This document shows, piece after piece, positions 1 through 9,539 of a stretch of DNA of 64,000 nt. The notes under the pieces are model-generated. The model made no database searches and was not told the origin of the DNA. It saw only the letters and a list, made by a program, of their open reading frames with translations. The DNA is taken from positions 124,001 to 188,000 of the forward strand of contig NZ_QOWJ01000004.1 in assembly GCF_003332885.2 (NCBI RefSeq), written 5' to 3'. The stretch's first letter is position 1. Each line of letters begins with the position of its first letter. Origin of the DNA: Paracnuella aquatica (lineage in GTDB: Bacteria > Bacteroidota > Bacteroidia > Chitinophagales > Chitinophagaceae). The position numbers were made by a program, and so were the translations under genes.

Positions 1-403
1 TTAGTTGACTGCATTAAGGTAAGAAAGCATTTGCATGAAATGAAGGCAGTGGAGATTTTGTGGTATGCAGGTGAACTGCATTGGTGCATGTTTAGAAAGT
101 ACGTTTGTTTGTGTGTGTGATGGCACTTTGTCCTACAAAGATCTAGTTGTTGCTTTTACTATATTGCTCCTGCAAAAAAGTAAAAGCAAGCAGGCCGAAA
201 TCAAATGGCAGCCTGAATTCGAGTCGGTTCCCTGATTAAGCTGTGGTGCTATTGTGATGAACGACAGTATGACTCTATTCAGCATTGATGCCAGTACACT
301 AAGATTTTAATTTTTTATTGATAGCGCATCTATAATTTTCGTTTGCCCACAAGTAGTTCACCCTTCGATATCTTAAGCTTTAAAAATCGATAGTTCAAAT
401 AAG
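1..403. other. Left-edge gene-free stretch with a hairpin
   Basis: No coding region is convincing here. It holds a perfect 11-bp inverted repeat (150-160 with 179-189, 18-nt loop) with no T-run on either side, so it is a hairpin rather than a clear intrinsic terminator. Just before it lies CTTTG-N5-CAAAG (126-140), a dyad also found at 7795-7809 and 9540-9554. The stretch follows the end of the Mrp operon on the minus strand, so it probably contains that operon's 3' untranslated region. Confidence 0.5.
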
Positions 404-796
404 CTAATCTTGTATGATCTGCGCATCCTTTTCATCCGACGTTTCAATGCCATGCAGTGAGCCGTTTGAGCTGTCGTACATGCCTTCCAATTCGTCGGTG
501 ACGGTGTGCTCCCACATTTTTGTTTTGATCAAATACGCGGCACGGCCAATGAGTTGGGCGCTTACCGGCGCCGTAACCGTAATGAAAAATATAATGGCCA
601 ATACCCGTGAGGTAACACCCACGTTTTGAAAATAAAATGCCGCGCCAATCAGGATCAAACCCACACCTAACGTGGCAGCTTTAGTGGTTACTGAAAGGCG
701 TAAATACAAATCCGGCATGCGCAGCATCCCGATCGATGCGAGCAAAATGGCAATGGCGCCGATACCGGAAAATATCATGATGAGGATGTCAATCAT
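404..796 (-). CDS. mrpG: Na+/H+ antiporter subunit G (MrpG/MnhG)
   Basis: Small inner-membrane subunit of the multisubunit Mrp cation/proton antiporter, about 130 residues. Three hydrophobic helices fill the first 90 residues, and the family-typical segment GMLRMPDLYLRLS is near residues 19-31, followed by an acidic hydrophilic tail. The start at 796 is preferred because the protein then begins MIDILIM, directly at the first helix; the reading frame is open further upstream, but that stretch lies inside mrpF. It overlaps the end of mrpF by 8 nt and is the last gene of the operon. Identification is firm from sequence and gene order; which cation is transported cannot be read from it. Confidence 0.93.
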   Translation of the reverse strand: MIDILIMIFSGIGAIAILLASIGMLRMPDLYLRLSVTTKAATLGVGLILIGAAFYFQNVGVTSRVLAIIFFITVTAPVSAQLIGRAAYLIKTKMWEHTVTDELEGMYDSSNGSLHGIETSDEKDAQIIQD

Positions 797-1064
797 TGTT
801 TCTTCTTTTTTCCAGGTAATAAGAAAAAGCCACCGTAGACAAAAACCCAATGAGTGCTACAACCATGGCAATATCGAGGAAAGTGCCCTGCTCCGTGAGC
901 ACGCTGTACACGGCAATAGAACCCAGGCCAATATTGACGAGCAAATCAAGCGACACCACGCGATCCACAATGCTGGGGCCTTTTAAAAACCGGATGAACA
1001 CAAACACAGTGGAAAGCGACAGCACCGGCAAAATAAAATAAAGCAGATAATTGTATAAACTCAT
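789..1064 (-). CDS. mrpF: Na+/H+ antiporter subunit F (MrpF/MnhF)
   Basis: Membrane subunit of the Mrp antiporter, 91 residues with three transmembrane helices. The conserved family segment RFLKGPSIVDRVVSLDLL lies after the first helix. Two starts are possible: GTG at 1070, which overlaps the mrpE stop by 4 nt, or ATG at 1064, two nucleotides past that stop. I chose the ATG. It ends 8 nt inside mrpG. Length and position between E and G match the standard mrp order. Confidence 0.93.
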   Translation of the reverse strand: MSLYNYLLYFILPVLSLSTVFVFIRFLKGPSIVDRVVSLDLLVNIGLGSIAVYSVLTEQGTFLDIAMVVALIGFLSTVAFSYYLEKRRNND

Positions 1065-1066
1065 GA

Positions 1067-1546
1067 TCACCGCATTATGTTGAGCAACGGCCTTTCGAGT
1101 CGCAGCTTGATTGATTCAATAAACTTCTCCCGGTCTTCGAGGTACATACCGTGCACATACATTACCCGTCTGTCGTCGGAAACATCCACCACCAGCGTGC
1201 CCGGCGTTAGCGAAATAAGGTTGGACAGCATCGTTATTTCCAGGTCGGTTTTTGCATCCAGTTCTATTTTCACAATACCCGGCTTCATGTGCAGGTTGGA
1301 GGTCATTACTTCGTAAGCCACCTGCCAGTTGGCCTTCAGCATCTCGTACAAAAAGAAAAAGAAAAAACCCAGCACTTTGAACGCAATCGTGAAATAGCGT
1401 TTGTCATCGCTGTTGCGGCTGATGATCCAAAGAATAAAATAACTGATGGCAAAACCCAGGAGGAAATTGAGGTACGTAAACGTGCCCGTGATGGCAATCC
1501 AAACCAGGGTAAGCATTACATTAAGTAAAAATCTTTTCTGCATCAT
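1067..1546 (-). CDS. mrpE: Na+/H+ antiporter subunit E (MrpE/MnhE)
   Basis: MrpE-family subunit of 159 residues. Two to three hydrophobic helices occupy roughly residues 8-80, followed by a soluble C-terminal half. That half contains the family-typical run around TMLSNLISLTPGT and a VDVSDD segment, known for this family rather than functionally defined. The start codon overlaps the mrpD stop as ATGATG, which implies translational coupling. An alternative start three bases downstream (1543) would change only one residue. Confidence 0.93.
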   Translation of the reverse strand: MMQKRFLLNVMLTLVWIAITGTFTYLNFLLGFAISYFILWIISRNSDDKRYFTIAFKVLGFFFFFLYEMLKANWQVAYEVMTSNLHMKPGIVKIELDAKTDLEITMLSNLISLTPGTLVVDVSDDRRVMYVHGMYLEDREKFIESIKLRLERPLLNIMR

Positions 1547-3075
1547 GGCGTTACGTTTGTGGTTACACTGCCCAATACAGCATTGATATATGCAGAGGTG
1601 TCGATCAGTTCCGATGCGATCTGGTTCGACAAGCGAAAAATATTTTCAGCACCCAGCCCCATGTACAACGAAATAAAACTGAGAAACAGGATCGGGATGA
1701 TCAGCATGGCCCTTTCACTCTGCGGCATCTGATCGTAATACCGAATGTGGGGCTTGCGCACCGGGTGCTCCCATTTTTTCCAAAACGCTTCGGACCAAAA
1801 ACGGGCCAGTACAGACAAAGTAATGATGCTGCCAAAAATGAAGCTGCCCAGCAGGAAATAGTTGGCGGTAGTGAAGCTTTCGCTAAACAGGTTGATTTTG
1901 GGCCAAAAACCGGACAGCGGCGGCACACCAATCAGCGAAAACAGCGGCACTGCAATCAGCAGCGACAATAGTGGGTAGTTGGCATAAATGCCACCCATGC
2001 GTTTCATATTCAGCTCACCGCTTATTTTATACACCAACCCGCCAACGAGGAACAAATTTGTTTTGATGATGATGTCGTGAATGAGGTAAAAAACAGCACC
2101 CGATAACGCGGCAACAGTAAACATACCCAGGCCACCAATCATATAGCCAATATGGCACACGATGAGGTAAGAAAACATCTTGCGCATATTGGTTTGCACC
2201 ACTGCACCCAGCCCGCCGCTGATCAGCGTCATTGCTGCCAGTATCACGATCAGCGATTTCATAAATGCATCGGGAATAAAGATCAAACTGAATACCCGCA
2301 GCAATGCATAGATGCCCACCTTTGTAAGCAGCCCCGCAAAGATGGACGAGATCGCAGCCTGTGGTGTGTGGTACGAATCGGGCAGCCAGAAATAGAGCGG
2401 AAACATGGCCGATTTAATGCCAAACCCCACCAGGAACAGAATGGCTGTAACCTGCACCAGGCCCTGGTTCTGGATGGTCTTTATTTTACCCGCCAGATCG
2501 GCCATATTGAGGCTTCCTGCCAAGCCATACAACACGGCAATGGCCGTTAAAAAAATCATCGAGGCCAGGAAGTTGAGCGTAAAATATTTTACTGCGCCTT
2601 CAATCTGCACCTTTTTACCACCTAGCGTAATGAACACAAACGAGGAAATGATAATAACCTCGAACCACACGTATAAATTGAAAATATCGCCGGTTAAAAA
2701 AGCACCGTTGAGGCCCATCACCAAAAAATGAAAACTGGGAAAATAACCGAATTTCATCCGGGCCCGCTTGATGGTAACCGATGAAAAAACCGTTACCGCG
2801 GCAGCTGAAATAGAGGCCAGCAACACCATGGTGGCGCTGAACGTATCGGCCACGAAGGTGATGCCAAAAGGCGGCCCCCAGTTGCCGGCCTGCATGGTTA
2901 ATATTTCACCATCATATACCGCACTGAACAGGGATGCCGACACGACGATGGAAAGAATGCTGCCGGCAATGCTGATGATTTTTTGGGTGAAAATTCTTCT
3001 CCAGAAAAACAACAGAAGAATGGCCAGCGAAAACTGCAGCAGTACCGGTAAAATAATCAGGTTAATAGTCATCAT
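1543..3075 (-). CDS. mrpD: Na+/H+ antiporter subunit D (MrpD/MnhD)
   Basis: Proton-translocating antiporter-like subunit, 510 residues and about 14 transmembrane helices, homologous to the NuoL/M/N subunits of complex I. The proton_antipo_M core is visible, with the segment [18 protein letters not shown] followed by [12 protein letters not shown], whose lysines belong to the conserved charged path of this superfamily. It overlaps mrpC by 14 nt and mrpE by 4 nt. Being about 510 residues and lacking the C-terminal extension, it is D rather than A. Confidence 0.95.
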   Translation of the reverse strand: MMTINLIILPVLLQFSLAILLLFFWRRIFTQKIISIAGSILSIVVSASLFSAVYDGEILTMQAGNWGPPFGITFVADTFSATMVLLASISAAAVTVFSSVTIKRARMKFGYFPSFHFLVMGLNGAFLTGDIFNLYVWFEVIIISSFVFITLGGKKVQIEGAVKYFTLNFLASMIFLTAIAVLYGLAGSLNMADLAGKIKTIQNQGLVQVTAILFLVGFGIKSAMFPLYFWLPDSYHTPQAAISSIFAGLLTKVGIYALLRVFSLIFIPDAFMKSLIVILAAMTLISGGLGAVVQTNMRKMFSYLIVCHIGYMIGGLGMFTVAALSGAVFYLIHDIIIKTNLFLVGGLVYKISGELNMKRMGGIYANYPLLSLLIAVPLFSLIGVPPLSGFWPKINLFSESFTTANYFLLGSFIFGSIITLSVLARFWSEAFWKKWEHPVRKPHIRYYDQMPQSERAMLIIPILFLSFISLYMGLGAENIFRLSNQIASELIDTSAYINAVLGSVTTNVTP

Positions 3076-3421
3076 CTTCTTCTGTTGAATGTATTTGGTC
3101 CATATCGTCGGTGTTCACCACCACATACGTTCGCTTGATCAGTACGATGGCAAAAGACTGCAGGCCGAAAGAGATCACAATGGCGGTAAGAATGAGCGCC
3201 TGCGGCACCGGGTCGGCGTATACCTGCCCCAGGTAGGTTGCGGTATCCGGAATGAGCGGCGGCTTTCCCCGCACCAATCCACCCAACAAAAAAATAAGCA
3301 GGTTCACGCCGTTGCCCAACAGCACCAGTCCCACCACCAGTTTTACCAGGCTGCGCCGCAGCATCAGGTAAATACCCGATGCATACAAGAGCCCCACAAT
3401 CACGGCCAGAATAATCTCCAT
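3062..3421 (-). CDS. mrpC: Na+/H+ antiporter subunit C (MrpC/MnhC)
   Basis: NuoK-like subunit of 119 residues with three transmembrane helices. The segment [14 protein letters not shown] in the second helix and [17 protein letters not shown] in the third are characteristic of MrpC/NuoK proteins. The C-terminal tail is acidic (ends in a run of E and D). It sits one base after mrpB and overlaps the start of mrpD, fully consistent with a single polycistronic message. Confidence 0.94.
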   Translation of the reverse strand: MEIILAVIVGLLYASGIYLMLRRSLVKLVVGLVLLGNGVNLLIFLLGGLVRGKPPLIPDTATYLGQVYADPVPQALILTAIVISFGLQSFAIVLIKRTYVVVNTDDMDQIHSTEEDDDY

Positions 3422-3422
3422 A

Positions 3423-3833
3423 TTAAACTGCTTCTGATATCGAAAAAATAATGGTTAACGCCACGCCCAGCACTACGATGTACACGCCGAGGTCGAACAG
3501 CAATGCATTGCCCACCAGCCCAATTACGGGGATGGGTTTGCTGAGCCAAAGCCCGGTTAATAGTGGCAGGCCTTGGAACAGCGGCAACACCGCTGCAAAC
3601 ACGGCCAGGGCCAGCCCCACCGGCATCAGCCCCATGGGCCGGATGCGGAGCAGCTTGCGTGTTTGTCCCAGGCCAAATGCAAACGCATGCAACACAAATG
3701 CAATGGATGCAATGATGCCGCCCACAAAGCCGCCGCCCGGCAGGTAGTGGCCGCGCAGCAGGATGAACACGGAAAACAGCAACAGCAAGGGCAGCAAAAA
3801 ACTGGCTGCCGTCCTAAATGTCAGGTGTTTCAT
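3423..3833 (-). CDS. mrpB: Na+/H+ antiporter subunit B (MrpB/MnhB)
   Basis: MnhB-family subunit of 136 residues with four transmembrane helices. The glycine-rich stretch LPGGGFVGGIIASIAF after the first helix is the hallmark of the family. Its ATG overlaps the mrpA TGA by 4 nt. The MrpA protein upstream carries its own C-terminal MrpB-like region, as in group 1 Mrp systems where a separate mrpB follows. Confidence 0.94.
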   Translation of the reverse strand: MKHLTFRTAASFLLPLLLLFSVFILLRGHYLPGGGFVGGIIASIAFVLHAFAFGLGQTRKLLRIRPMGLMPVGLALAVFAAVLPLFQGLPLLTGLWLSKPIPVIGLVGNALLFDLGVYIVVLGVALTIIFSISEAV

Positions 3834-6139
3834 AATTCCTGGTCGTATTTGTTTAATTGCAGTTTCAATAGGGCAAACACGCCCATCGCTGCAATGGTCA
3901 GTACTGTTATTTCAATCATGGTATCCACGCCTCGGAAATCCACAAGGATCACGTTTACCACGTTTTTTCCTTTGGCAAGTGCGTAGGAGTTTTCTGCAAA
4001 AAAATGGGTTGTTTCCTTGCTGGTGGGTTCGTTCAATACCTCGAGGCCCAGTATGGTAATGAGTGTTCCAAAAAACAGAGAAATCACCCCGTCGCGAATC
4101 CGGATGAGCCAATTGGAATAATGGATGTATTTGGGTAACCGGTACAGCACCAGCACAAAAAGGATCACGGTTAAAGTGTCGATGGCAAACTGCGTCATGG
4201 CCAGGTCCGGTGCGCTGTAAAACACGAAAATGAGACAGATACAATACCCGATCACGCCCATGGCCGCAACTGCTGCCAGCCGCGATGGCGTGTACACCAC
4301 ATAGATCACTGCCGCTGCCAGAATGAACATCACTACCATTTCGGCCGATGTCAGCGGCGACACTTTGGACAGTTCCACGTAAAATTTAACCTCGGTAAAA
4401 GATTTATACGCCAGCAAAACAGTAAGAAAAGAAATAATAACAAGCACGTATATGCGCAAATAGCCGTTTTGAGACAGCGATGTCCACAGGTGTGCCAACT
4501 CGCGGAACTTCCGGCTTAGGTAACCCGCAATGTTTTTTGGCGATGATGCTGACAAACCTGCCACCCATGCCGGCTGCCCCACCGATGGCTTGAACAGCAA
4601 ATACAGCAGCAAACCACCGCCAATTGTAGCGGCGCTTAAAGCCAACACCACATTGAATCCATGCCACAACTGCAGGTGAAATGCCGGTGCCGTAGGATCG
4701 ATAGACAGCAGCGCCGGCCCAACAATGCCGCCTTCAATAAGACCCGGAAACACACCGAGCAACAAGCTGCCAACGCCCAAAAGAAGGGGCGGCACCCACA
4801 TACGCCAATCGGGTAGGTGCACGGTTTTATATGCATCGGGCAGCGGGCCAGCAAAGGGCCTGATGCCTGCCAGGATACTGGAATACAGGAGCAAAATATT
4901 GGTAATAACCGCCACGCCGGTTACCAGTGCGGCGCCCAACTCCGAGCCAAGCGTTGAGGCATAGATCAGGTCTTTGCCCACAAAACCAAAACTGGGCGGA
5001 ATTCCCGAATTAGACAACATGGCAAGCGCCCCGGCAACGGCCACCGGCATCATTACTTTGCGCAGGCCAGAAAGTTTGGCGAGATCCCGGGTGCCGGTTT
5101 CGTGGTCAATAATGCCGGTGATCAAAAACAGGCTGGCTTTATACAAGGCATGCACAATGATAAAAACGGTGGCAGCCAGCAAAGCATCCGGCGTGCCCAG
5201 GCCAATTAAAAACACCAGCATACCCAGCGCCGATATGGTGGAATAAGCCAGTACTTCCTTGAGGTCCCTTTTAAAAATGGAATGAAACGCCGCATAAAAC
5301 ATGGTAAAGCCCCCGAAGATCATCAGCGTATTGTTCCATGCAGGCACATTGCCCAGCACTGGCGTAAACCGTGCCAGCAGGTAAATACCTGCTTTCACCA
5401 TCGTGGCCGAATGCAGGTAGGTAGAAACCGGCGTTGGCGCCTTCATCGCACCGGGCAACCAAAAATGCAGCGGGTATTGTGCCGACTTTGAAAAAGCGCC
5501 AATGAACAGGAATGCAATGATGACCGGGTACAGCCCGTTGCCTTTCAATGCATCGGCGGAACCAATCATTTCGTTAATAGAATAAGTGCCGCTGATGTTA
5601 CCGATGAGGGCAAAGGCGCCGAGCAAAAAGAACCCGCCCAGGCCAGTAATGGCCAGCGATACCAACGCCGACTTCCGCGAGTCGCTGTTTTCATTATTGT
5701 AACCAATGAGGAAAAACGAACTGATACTGGTAAGTTCCCAAAAAATAAACAGCGTGAAAATATTATCGGAAAGCACCATGCCCAGCATGGCACCCATAAA
5801 GATGCAGAGGTAGCCGTAAAACCGGTCGAGGTAGCGGTCGCCCTTCATGTATGCCGAGGTGTATAAAAATACCAGCGTACCGATGCCCGTGATCATCAAG
5901 GCAAAGAGCAGCGACAAACCATCTACCAGGAAGTTGAAATTGATGCCCATTGAAGGCACCCACTCGTATGAAATAAGTGCGGCTTTATTTGCCGATACCT
6001 GCGGAATAAAATTGAGAAAATACAGGAACAAACAAAGGGGCAGCGCCGTGAGCAGAAAAGACCATTTACCACGCAACAGCTTGCCCAGGAATGGAACAAA
6101 TGAGGCAACTATAAATCCGGAAAGTACAGCTAATAGCAT
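3830..6139 (-). CDS. mrpA: Na+/H+ antiporter subunit A (MrpA/MnhA)
   Basis: Largest Mrp subunit, 769 residues from the chosen start and about 20 transmembrane helices. The first ~500 residues are NuoL-like, with KSAQYPLHFWLPGAMKAPTP and then MVKAGIYLLAR holding conserved lysines. The C-terminal ~200 residues carry the extra MrpA helices (the DUF4040/MbhE-like part). I start it at 6139, where the first membrane helix begins (MLLAVLSGF); the frame is open to 6217 but the extra 26 residues look non-coding. First gene of the seven-gene operon. The complex normally exchanges external protons for cytoplasmic Na+ (or other cations) and supports pH and salt homeostasis. Confidence 0.94.
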   Translation of the reverse strand: MLLAVLSGFIVASFVPFLGKLLRGKWSFLLTALPLCLFLYFLNFIPQVSANKAALISYEWVPSMGINFNFLVDGLSLLFALMITGIGTLVFLYTSAYMKGDRYLDRFYGYLCIFMGAMLGMVLSDNIFTLFIFWELTSISSFFLIGYNNENSDSRKSALVSLAITGLGGFFLLGAFALIGNISGTYSINEMIGSADALKGNGLYPVIIAFLFIGAFSKSAQYPLHFWLPGAMKAPTPVSTYLHSATMVKAGIYLLARFTPVLGNVPAWNNTLMIFGGFTMFYAAFHSIFKRDLKEVLAYSTISALGMLVFLIGLGTPDALLAATVFIIVHALYKASLFLITGIIDHETGTRDLAKLSGLRKVMMPVAVAGALAMLSNSGIPPSFGFVGKDLIYASTLGSELGAALVTGVAVITNILLLYSSILAGIRPFAGPLPDAYKTVHLPDWRMWVPPLLLGVGSLLLGVFPGLIEGGIVGPALLSIDPTAPAFHLQLWHGFNVVLALSAATIGGGLLLYLLFKPSVGQPAWVAGLSASSPKNIAGYLSRKFRELAHLWTSLSQNGYLRIYVLVIISFLTVLLAYKSFTEVKFYVELSKVSPLTSAEMVVMFILAAAVIYVVYTPSRLAAVAAMGVIGYCICLIFVFYSAPDLAMTQFAIDTLTVILFVLVLYRLPKYIHYSNWLIRIRDGVISLFFGTLITILGLEVLNEPTSKETTHFFAENSYALAKGKNVVNVILVDFRGVDTMIEITVLTIAAMGVFALLKLQLNKYDQEL

Positions 6140-6736
6140 GCATGATAATTTAAATCCGGCGGGCAACATCCGTATGCCTGCCGGGTTGTGTTGGCTACAA
6201 CAAATAGAAATTAGCACTACTCCCTACCCCGCTATGTGGCTACACAATTTAGTTTTATCCGTTTAGGTAAACAATTATAAATGCACTGGTTACACGCCTT
6301 ATATAGACAGCCAAATACATGTGTTGCGGCCACAACTACCAATTGTTGCATGATAAATGTTATACCGGGCACAAAAAAATGCAAAAGGCACTTTAACAAA
6401 AATGTACCACGCAACCATTTCATCATGCACAAAAATCAGCCCAACGGTTGGTGCAATTCATTCATGTAAAAAGATTCGCATCTTTTGCATCGGTACAAGT
6501 TTGCAGATAGTAGCGATCGATTTGCACCGACACAATCCAAACCCCTTCCACAATACATCGCTGCTGCAACAAATCTGTTTTGCAGAAATGCCTTAAGAAA
6601 ACAGTTGCTTCGCAATGGGACGCAGCGATCCGTTTCAAATGCTTCACTACTTCCAACCCTTTGCTACCATTTGCAAAAAATAGTTTTGGCGAAACAAAAA
6701 ATTAGCCTTTAACTTTGAAGCACAAAGTACTTTTAA
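6140..6736. other. Divergent intergenic region between mrpA and the 6737 gene
   Basis: About 600 bases with no convincing gene. It must contain the mrp operon promoter on the minus strand, though I could not place clear -33/-7 boxes for it. On the plus strand a good Bacteroidota promoter lies at its right end (6685-6717). Short open frames here have no recognisable features. Confidence 0.6.
6685..6717 (+). promoter_or_regulatory. Bacteroidota-type promoter for the 6737 operon
   Basis: TTTG at 6685-6688 (-33 box) is followed after 21 bases by TAACTTTG at 6710-6717, a perfect match to the Bacteroidota -7 consensus TAnnTTTG. Transcription would start about 6 bases later and leave a leader of roughly 14 bases before the ATG at 6737. 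Confidence 0.7.
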
Positions 6737-7357
6737 ATGAAAGAGCAGCAGGAGTATATTCGGGACATAGCGGAAATGCGCTCCCTGATGGAGCGTTCTT
6801 CCAAGTATATGTCGCTGTCCGGTTTGTCGTTCATCATGGCCGGCATCTATGCTTTGATCGGGGCTTATATTGCCCACAAGGCATTCCGCTTCAACCCCGG
6901 TGCGCTTACCGATGGTGCTACCTACGGCTCATTTGCCAACCTGCCCAAAATTGTTTTCCTCGCCGTCGCCATCCTCATCCTGGCTGTGGGCACCGCCATT
7001 TTTTTGTCGGTAAAAAAAGCGGGCAAACGTGGCGAACGTTTTTGGAATGCATCTGCGCGGCGGTTGCTGGTAAACATGGCCGTGCCGCTGGGTGCTGGCG
7101 GCATCCTCATTTTTATTTTAATGGATAAAGGGCTGGTGGCGCTGGTGGCACCGCTTACGCTGGTGTTCTACGGACTATCGCTGTACAACGCCAGCAAGTT
7201 TACTTACGGCGAAATAAGGAGTTTGGGTATTATTCAAATAGTTTTGGGCCTGGTGAGTTCCTACTTTACCGGGTACGGGCTCTTGTTTTGGGCGCTGGGT
7301 TTTGGCTTGGTCCATTTGGTTTACGGGGTTTATATGCACTACAGGTACGAAAGATGA
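6737..7357 (+). CDS. Conserved membrane protein, regulator-linked
   Basis: Protein of 206 residues with a hydrophilic N-terminus (KEQQEYIRDIAEMRSLMERSSKY) and about six transmembrane helices in three hairpins. I do not recognise a catalytic motif. Its stop overlaps the start of the winged-helix regulator downstream in an ATGA junction, so the two are translationally coupled. In Bacteroidota, membrane proteins of this look often precede a small MarR/PadR-like regulator and a DUF4153 protein, as here. The function is unknown; a stress- or envelope-related membrane role controlled by the coupled regulator is an inference. Confidence 0.8.
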   Translation: MKEQQEYIRDIAEMRSLMERSSKYMSLSGLSFIMAGIYALIGAYIAHKAFRFNPGALTDGATYGSFANLPKIVFLAVAILILAVGTAIFLSVKKAGKRGERFWNASARRLLVNMAVPLGAGGILIFILMDKGLVALVAPLTLVFYGLSLYNASKFTYGEIRSLGIIQIVLGLVSSYFTGYGLLFWALGFGLVHLVYGVYMHYRYER

Positions 7358-7656
7358 ACAATACAATCAACCGGTTACATAAGGCGTTCGAAAGCAGGAT
7401 CAGGCTGGGCATCATGTCGGTGCTGGCTGTTAATGATATGCTTGATTTTAATGCACTCAAGGAGTATCTTGATGTAACGGATGGTAATCTGGCCAGTCAC
7501 CTGAAAGGCCTGGAAAAAGAAGAATTCATCGGCGTTGAAAAAACATTTGTGGGCAAAAAACCGAACACCAAATATTTCATGACCAAGGCTGGTAAAAAAG
7601 CATTTGCCGATCATTTAACCGCGTTGGAAAAATTGATCAAAGGCGTAAATGAATAA
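7354..7656 (+). CDS. Winged helix-turn-helix transcriptional regulator
   Basis: Small DNA-binding protein of 100 residues. The segment SRIRLGIMSVLAVNDMLDFNALKEYL, then VTDGNLASHLKGLEKEEFI (recognition helix about residues 41-53) and a wing TFVGKKPNTKYFMTKAGKKAF match the ArsR/MarR-like winged-helix fold of the HTH_34 family. The start at 7354 was chosen because it gives a four-base overlap with the upstream gene and a normal N-terminus. There is no ligand domain, so it probably acts as a dimeric repressor, plausibly autoregulating this cluster. Confidence 0.88.
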   Translation: MNNTINRLHKAFESRIRLGIMSVLAVNDMLDFNALKEYLDVTDGNLASHLKGLEKEEFIGVEKTFVGKKPNTKYFMTKAGKKAFADHLTALEKLIKGVNE

Positions 7657-7794
7657 GCAACAAGCAACATTTTTAAAACACATGACAAGAGCAACAAATC
7701 ATATAAATGCGATGAACAAACAATGTACAGATGTTGACGCAAATGCGGTTGTACAATGCGTTGCAACCAACACCGCTATTTTTTTGCACCAATA

Positions 7795-7809
7795 CTTTGC
7801 ATTTCAAAG
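7795..7809. promoter_or_regulatory. CTTTG-N5-CAAAG dyad upstream of the 7840 gene
   Basis: A 15-base dyad 30 bases before the start codon at 7840. The same dyad with a different spacer occurs at 9540-9554, upstream of the 9596 gene, and at 126-140. It could be an operator, for instance for the winged-helix regulator encoded just upstream. TTTG is also the core of Bacteroidota promoters, so a promoter half-site is an alternative. Confidence 0.3.
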
Positions 7810-7839
7810 AACTTTTTAAACACTAAAATATTACATGCC

Positions 7840-8178
7840 ATGACACAGCAAAACATCGGCACGCCACGCCCCATCAACACCAAAGCCGCAGCAAGCAGCG
7901 CCATGCTGGGCGCAGGTTTCGGGCTACTGCTCATTGCATTGTTTCTTTCCAGCGTAGACCAGCAGAACCCCGCCTGGCCACGGTTCTGGATGCTGCGGCC
8001 GCTGATCATCGTGCCATTGGCAGGTGGTATGGGCGGCTTATTTGCCCACCTGGTGCTGCACCTGCGTTACCGCGGTGGCCCGTTTAAAATATTGGCCTGG
8101 CCTGTTGCTATCACCGGGTTCATCGTTGCCTTGTTTTTGGGCACGGTGCTGGGCCTCGACGGAACGCTCTGGAACTAA
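7840..8178 (+). CDS. Small membrane protein, possible DUF4153-cluster partner
   Basis: Protein of 112 residues with three predicted transmembrane helices (about residues 18-37, 54-75, 87-107) and a polar N-terminus rich in Q, T, P. It has no motif I can assign. The start at 7840 follows an A/T-rich region. It lies 183 bases after the regulator and 59 bases before the DUF4153 protein, in the same direction, so it may belong to the same transcription unit or have its own promoter near the dyad at 7795. Confidence 0.75.
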   Translation: MTQQNIGTPRPINTKAAASSAMLGAGFGLLLIALFLSSVDQQNPAWPRFWMLRPLIIVPLAGGMGGLFAHLVLHLRYRGGPFKILAWPVAITGFIVALFLGTVLGLDGTLWN

Positions 8179-8237
8179 CAAAAACGCACGACCCAACACA
8201 CCAAAACAATTCATTCAACTTATTAAATCGTCAACAA

Positions 8238-9479
8238 ATGAAAGAGGAAATTCAGGCACACCTTACCGATGCCCACCAGCTCGAAAAGTTGTACCGCACC
8301 AACAAATCACAGTTCAAACAAAGTTTTGGCACACTGTACCCCGAAATAAAAGGCACCCCCATTGCCGACTGGTGGAATGAGCGGCTCAATTATGAAAACG
8401 AAGAGATCAGTTGGGGCACCGGCAAAGAACTGTTTTGGGTATTGATCGGTGTATTGATTGCTGGACTTATTGCCAAAATTCCCGCCGTCTTTGGCATTGA
8501 CGAAGAGTACTTTTACCCACGCAACATAAGCTTCATTGTGTTCCCGGTATTGTCGGCATATTTTGCCTGGAAAAATGAATTGCCCAAAGGCAAAATTGCA
8601 TTCATCGCCGGTGCCATGCTGGCCGCTTTGATATTCATCAATTCCTTACCGCAATCACAAACCAGCGATACATTGGTATTATCCTGTATTCACCTGCTCC
8701 TGTTTCTATGGACGCTGTTGGGCATTGCCTTTGTGGGCAAAAAAGACAGCAGCGATCTGCGATTGGGCTTTTTAAAATACAACGGCGACCTGGTAGTAAT
8801 GACCACGCTGATCCTCATTGCAGGCGGCATCATGACCGGCATTACAATCGGGCTGTTTTCCTTACTGGGCCTCAACATCGAGGAGTTTTATTTTAAAAAC
8901 ATCGTGGTGTTTGGATTACCTGCAGCACCCATCATCGGCACTTATCTTACCCGCACCAACCCGCAATTGGTTGGTAAAGTTTCGCCGGTGATTGCAAAAA
9001 TTTTCAGTCCCTTGGTACTGGTGATGCTCGTTATTTACCTCGTGGCCATGGTGTATTCCGGCAAAGATCCGTACAACGACCGCGAGTTCCTCCTGATCTT
9101 TAATGCGCTGCTTGTTGGTGTAATGGCCATCATTTTCTTTTCTGTTGCCGAAACAGCCAAAAGCGAAAAAAGCCGCTGGGAAATCTGGGTGCTTCGTTTG
9201 CTGTCGGCCGTTACCATTATTGTAAATGGCATTGCGCTTTCGGCCATCGTATTCCGCATTTCCGAGTGGGGTATTACACCCAACCGGTTGGCTGTACTCG
9301 GTGGTAATGTTTTGATCCTGGGCAACCTGTTGCTGGTAACGGTGCAACTGTTTCGTGCTGGCTTCAACAAGGATGAACTGTCTGGCGTGGGAAAAGCCAT
9401 TGCCTCCTACCTGCCGGTGTATATGGCCTGGGTAGCCATCGTTACCTTTTTGTTTCCGTTCTTTTTTGGGTTTAAATAA
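8238..9479 (+). CDS. DUF4153 domain-containing membrane protein
   Basis: 413 residues. A hydrophilic N-terminal ~70 residues (HLTDAHQLEKLYRTNKSQFKQSF) precedes about ten transmembrane helices to the C-terminus. This architecture and the segments around FGLPAAPIIGTYL and DPYNDREFLLIFNALLVGVM resemble the DUF4153 family of multi-pass proteins. The biochemical role of that family is not established. It is the last gene of the 6737-9479 run and is followed by a strong terminator at 9486-9530. Confidence 0.8.
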   Translation: MKEEIQAHLTDAHQLEKLYRTNKSQFKQSFGTLYPEIKGTPIADWWNERLNYENEEISWGTGKELFWVLIGVLIAGLIAKIPAVFGIDEEYFYPRNISFIVFPVLSAYFAWKNELPKGKIAFIAGAMLAALIFINSLPQSQTSDTLVLSCIHLLLFLWTLLGIAFVGKKDSSDLRLGFLKYNGDLVVMTTLILIAGGIMTGITIGLFSLLGLNIEEFYFKNIVVFGLPAAPIIGTYLTRTNPQLVGKVSPVIAKIFSPLVLVMLVIYLVAMVYSGKDPYNDREFLLIFNALLVGVMAIIFFSVAETAKSEKSRWEIWVLRLLSAVTIIVNGIALSAIVFRISEWGITPNRLAVLGGNVLILGNLLLVTVQLFRAGFNKDELSGVGKAIASYLPVYMAWVAIVTFLFPFFFGFK

Positions 9480-9485
9480 AAGTCC

Positions 9486-9530
9486 GGGCGGTAGATGTTG
9501 CGAGGCTGCAATGTTTACCGCCCATTTTTT
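9486..9530 (+). terminator. Intrinsic terminator after the DUF4153 gene
   Basis: Perfect 8-bp stem GGGCGGTA / TACCGCCC (9486-9493 and 9516-9523) enclosing a second small stem, followed by A then six T. It begins six bases after the stop codon of the gene at 8238. Confidence 0.85.
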
Positions 9531-9539
9531 CCGCATGTG

